From positions 1 through 64,000 of the forward strand of contig SUWH01000012.1 of NCBI GenBank assembly GCA_015061605.1: a DNA stretch of 64,000 nucleotides. The letters are read 5' to 3'. The stretch's first letter is position 1. Each line of letters begins with the position of its first letter. This document shows, one piece after another, positions 62,178 to 64,000 of this stretch. Under the pieces are notes generated by a model, which was not told where the DNA came from, did not search any database, and saw only the letters and a program-made list of their open reading frames with translations. The translations under genes and the position numbers were made by a program. The stretch is from Lentisphaerota bacterium (GTDB lineage Bacteria > Verrucomicrobiota > Lentisphaeria > Victivallales > Victivallaceae).

Positions 62178-62813
62178 ATGTATATCGGAAGAATCGTCGC
62201 TTTCGGAATGACCAAAGACGGACGCCCCTGCGCCATGTACCGCGTTTCATCCCGTTCGTTCCCCAACCGCCGCGCGGTTGAAAACAACGGCAACATCGCC
62301 ATCATTCCCCGTGAAGGCGCCGAAGGCGATCTCGCCAAAAACCCATATATCAGCTACAACTGTCTGCGTGTCGCCGGTGAATGGGCGATCGCTACCAACG
62401 GTTCCCAGACCGACCCCATCACCGAGAAGATCGCCGCCGGTATGCCGGTTCGCGATGCCATCACCATGTGCCTTCTGGCGATGGATTATGAAAAAGATTC
62501 CCTTGACACCCCGCGCGTGGTCGCCGTGGTCGGACGCAAATCCAAACTCGGCTATCTCGGCATCGTCCGCAAAGATGCGGTGATGGTTCGTGAATTCAAA
62601 CTGGAACCCGGTGTCGCCCGCTACATCTCCACCTACGAGTGCAACGCTCCCTGCGACACCAATGTCGATACCGACTTTGATGCCGCCTGTGAAAACTGCG
62701 CGGTCCAGTATGTGGTCAACGGCGGTGTTTTCGCCGACTTTGAAAACCCGGTGACCAGTGCCGCCGCCATCGCTACCGAAGACGGATTTGCTCTGGCGAC
62801 CCTCGTTTGCTGA
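62178..62813 (+). CDS. purO: IMP cyclohydrolase (PurO-like)
   Basis: 211 residues. Begins MYIGRIVAFGMTKDG, then YRVSSRSFPNR, YISYNCLRV, AIATNGSQTDPI, the family signature order for PurO-type IMP cyclohydrolases, better known from archaea. Such enzymes close the ring of FAICAR to make IMP. GGAG upstream of the ATG. In many bacteria this step is done by PurH, so either the organism uses PurO or this is a paralogue with another role. Confidence 0.8.
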   Translation: MYIGRIVAFGMTKDGRPCAMYRVSSRSFPNRRAVENNGNIAIIPREGAEGDLAKNPYISYNCLRVAGEWAIATNGSQTDPITEKIAAGMPVRDAITMCLLAMDYEKDSLDTPRVVAVVGRKSKLGYLGIVRKDAVMVREFKLEPGVARYISTYECNAPCDTNVDTDFDAACENCAVQYVVNGGVFADFENPVTSAAAIATEDGFALATLVC

Positions 62814-62825
62814 AAGAGTTGAGCT

Positions 62826-64000
62826 ATGGACAGGATCGTTGCTGCTGAAGTCACCGCTTTGAATGCGGAGATCTTTGTCCGTGATACTGCCGGGAAACTT
62901 TCCCGGCAATTTATGCCCTTTTCCCCCTGGTGTCTGGCGGAAAAGGGCGTTTCTGTACCGGAGGGGGCGGTGGAGACCGCACTTTCCGGTACGGCTCCGC
63001 TGAACCGGCGGTTTGAATTTTCTTCACTTGAAGTTTATGAAAACGCGCTGCCGGAGTTGAAAAAAACTCCCGGTGTACTGACCGTCCGCGATTTGAGCTG
63101 TCAATTTTTCAGCACATCAAACTTGCGGCTCTTTGCCGGAATGGATTTCAACGAACTTGTCCGGATGCAGTTCGCTGTTACCGTTTCAGCAGATGAAAAA
63201 TCGGTCGAAGCAATTGAAGTTTCTGACAACAGAGGTTTTGCCGCCCGGTTCGATATTGACAATTGCGGCGGTGAATTGGAGATACTTGCCGCATTCAATG
63301 CGGCAGTCAAAGAGCGCGATCCTGATTTAATTGAGGGCTTCAATATCTTCCGCACCGATTTGCCGTTTTTGGAAAAACGGGCGAAAAAGTTGAAGTTCAC
63401 CTTTGACTGCGGCAGAGACGGGAAAGGTTTTTCCTCCCGCAAAAGCCGTTTCCCGGTGGCGGAAAAACAGATCAGTTGTACCCGTTATGCTCTTTACGGA
63501 CGGCATATTATCGATATTTACCATTTACTGCTCTTTTACGATGCTGTTCACCGCGATTTTGAGACTTTTGAACTTGAATATCTGAAAAGTTACTTCCACA
63601 TTCCGGAAAATTCCGGGATCTGCGACACGGTGCGGGAGTTGAGCGCACTTCTGCTTCCCGCCTCATTTTACAAGTGCTGTACCTTGCCGTTGAATCTGCA
63701 AGATGCCGTCCTGCGCGGTTCCGGTGCGGCCCTGGATGCTCTGTTTATCGCCGAATATCAGCGTGCCGGAGCTTCTGTACCCTATCCGGAAGAAGCCCGC
63801 CGCTTTGCCGGAGCATTGACCGGCGCCGGAGAAGCCGGAGTTTATCATAATGTGCGCCATTGTGACGTGCGTTCACTTTATCCATCATTGCTATTGTATC
63901 TTGACCGTGCTCCGGTGCGGGATGAGCTTGGAATATTTTTAAAACTGCTCCGGCAGCTGCGTGAGTTCCGGTTGAATGCCAAAGACCGCGCCAAAGCTGC
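62826..64000 (+). CDS. polB: Family-B DNA polymerase, 3' end outside the window
   Basis: An ATG at 62826 opens a frame with no stop to the end of the window (391 codons visible). Exonuclease motif II (IEGFNIFRTDLPFLEKRAK, Asp178) and III-like (GRHIIDIYHL, Asp230) are present. Polymerase motif A is HCDVRSLYPSLL (Asp347). Exonuclease motif I, normally F-D-I-E-T, reads F-A-V-T-V (Ala117, Thr119), so proofreading is probably lost. The frame is confirmed by these motifs. It follows the IMP cyclohydrolase gene by 12 bp. Confidence 0.85.
   Translation, partial: MDRIVAAEVTALNAEIFVRDTAGKLSRQFMPFSPWCLAEKGVSVPEGAVETALSGTAPLNRRFEFSSLEVYENALPELKKTPGVLTVRDLSCQFFSTSNLRLFAGMDFNELVRMQFAVTVSADEKSVEAIEVSDNRGFAARFDIDNCGGELEILAAFNAAVKERDPDLIEGFNIFRTDLPFLEKRAKKLKFTFDCGRDGKGFSSRKSRFPVAEKQISCTRYALYGRHIIDIYHLLLFYDAVHRDFETFELEYLKSYFHIPENSGICDTVRELSALLLPASFYKCCTLPLNLQDAVLRGSGAALDALFIAEYQRAGASVPYPEEARRFAGALTGAGEAGVYHNVRHCDVRSLYPSLLLYLDRAPVRDELGIFLKLLRQLREFRLNAKDRAKA

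Noticed and set aside
1-64000. CRISPR arrays, tRNA, rRNA, prophage genes or insertion sequences
   Set aside because: No regularly spaced repeats, no cloverleaf or rRNA-like stretches and no integrase or transposase domains were seen; short tRNA-like folds cannot be fully excluded by eye.

Overview
The window reads as chromosomal DNA of moderate GC content from a Gram-negative bacterium, most likely of the PVC superphylum and closest in style to Lentisphaerota (Victivallis-like). This is inference. It rests on a pseudopilin of the [20 protein letters not shown] type with a C-terminal H-X-DG-like motif, secreted glycosidases with CBM9-like N-termini, a multidomain membrane Ser/Thr kinase, a Pal lipoprotein and a very long alpha-2-macroglobulin. 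No rRNA, tRNA, CRISPR array, phage gene or transposase was found. Strong promoters repeatedly show the -10 box TATATT (or TAAATT) 16-18 nt from a TTGA-type -35.

Layout. 1-2253: a 5'-truncated gene and overlapping small membrane or secreted proteins of unknown function. 2161-5453: an AraC regulator, divergent from two tandem paralogous Cys-containing proteins, then a DapA/NanA-family aldolase behind a leader with a Fur-box-like site and a dispersed repeat. 5482-8597: a phosphoesterase, divergent from an Lrp/AsnC regulator overlapping an aminotransferase. 8917-16986: a secreted protein, a YkgJ-type CxxCxxCC protein, gmk, coaC and a giant alpha-2-macroglobulin that has lost its thioester. 17073-19836 (minus): korD-korA-korBC, a 2-oxoacid:ferredoxin oxidoreductase with fused beta and gamma subunits. 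19945-28697 (minus): pal, metK, a PfkB/adenosine-kinase-like gene, ahcY and then a 1496-residue kinase/LRR/LamG/thioredoxin protein whose start follows a run of ten Gs.

28970-32124: ilvE-panC-hisD. 32241-41283: a carbohydrate island with a GH-D clan alpha-galactosidase-like enzyme, a large CBM9-like/glycosidase-like secreted protein, a local GntR/LacI-type regulator, a secreted protein and a CBM9-like phosphoesterase. 41383-47837: a packed run icd, AAA ATPase, mreC, mreD, PBP2 and recR. 48147-50113 (minus): a pseudopilin whose leader contains a 25-bp inverted repeat, coupled to a kinase-like protein with an apparent signal peptide. 50226-50651 (minus): a NikR-like regulator without nickel ligands. 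50707-56827 (minus): aas-like gene, eda, a secreted Ntn hydrolase and recQ. 56914-58800 (minus): ligA. 58955-64000: asd, a lipoprotein, a small HTH-like protein, a PurO-like IMP cyclohydrolase and a family-B DNA polymerase that runs off the end.

How the genes work together. metK, the kinase and ahcY can handle SAM synthesis, SAH hydrolysis and adenosine salvage as one unit. mreC, mreD and PBP2 form part of the cell-elongation machinery. ilvE, panC, hisD and asd are core biosynthesis. The 32-41 kb island looks like a locally regulated glycan-processing locus without its own transporter. The most unusual items are the kinase/LRR/LamG/thioredoxin protein with its homopolymer tract, the palindromic element in the pseudopilin leader, the kinase-like protein with a signal peptide, and the polymerase lacking exonuclease motif I.
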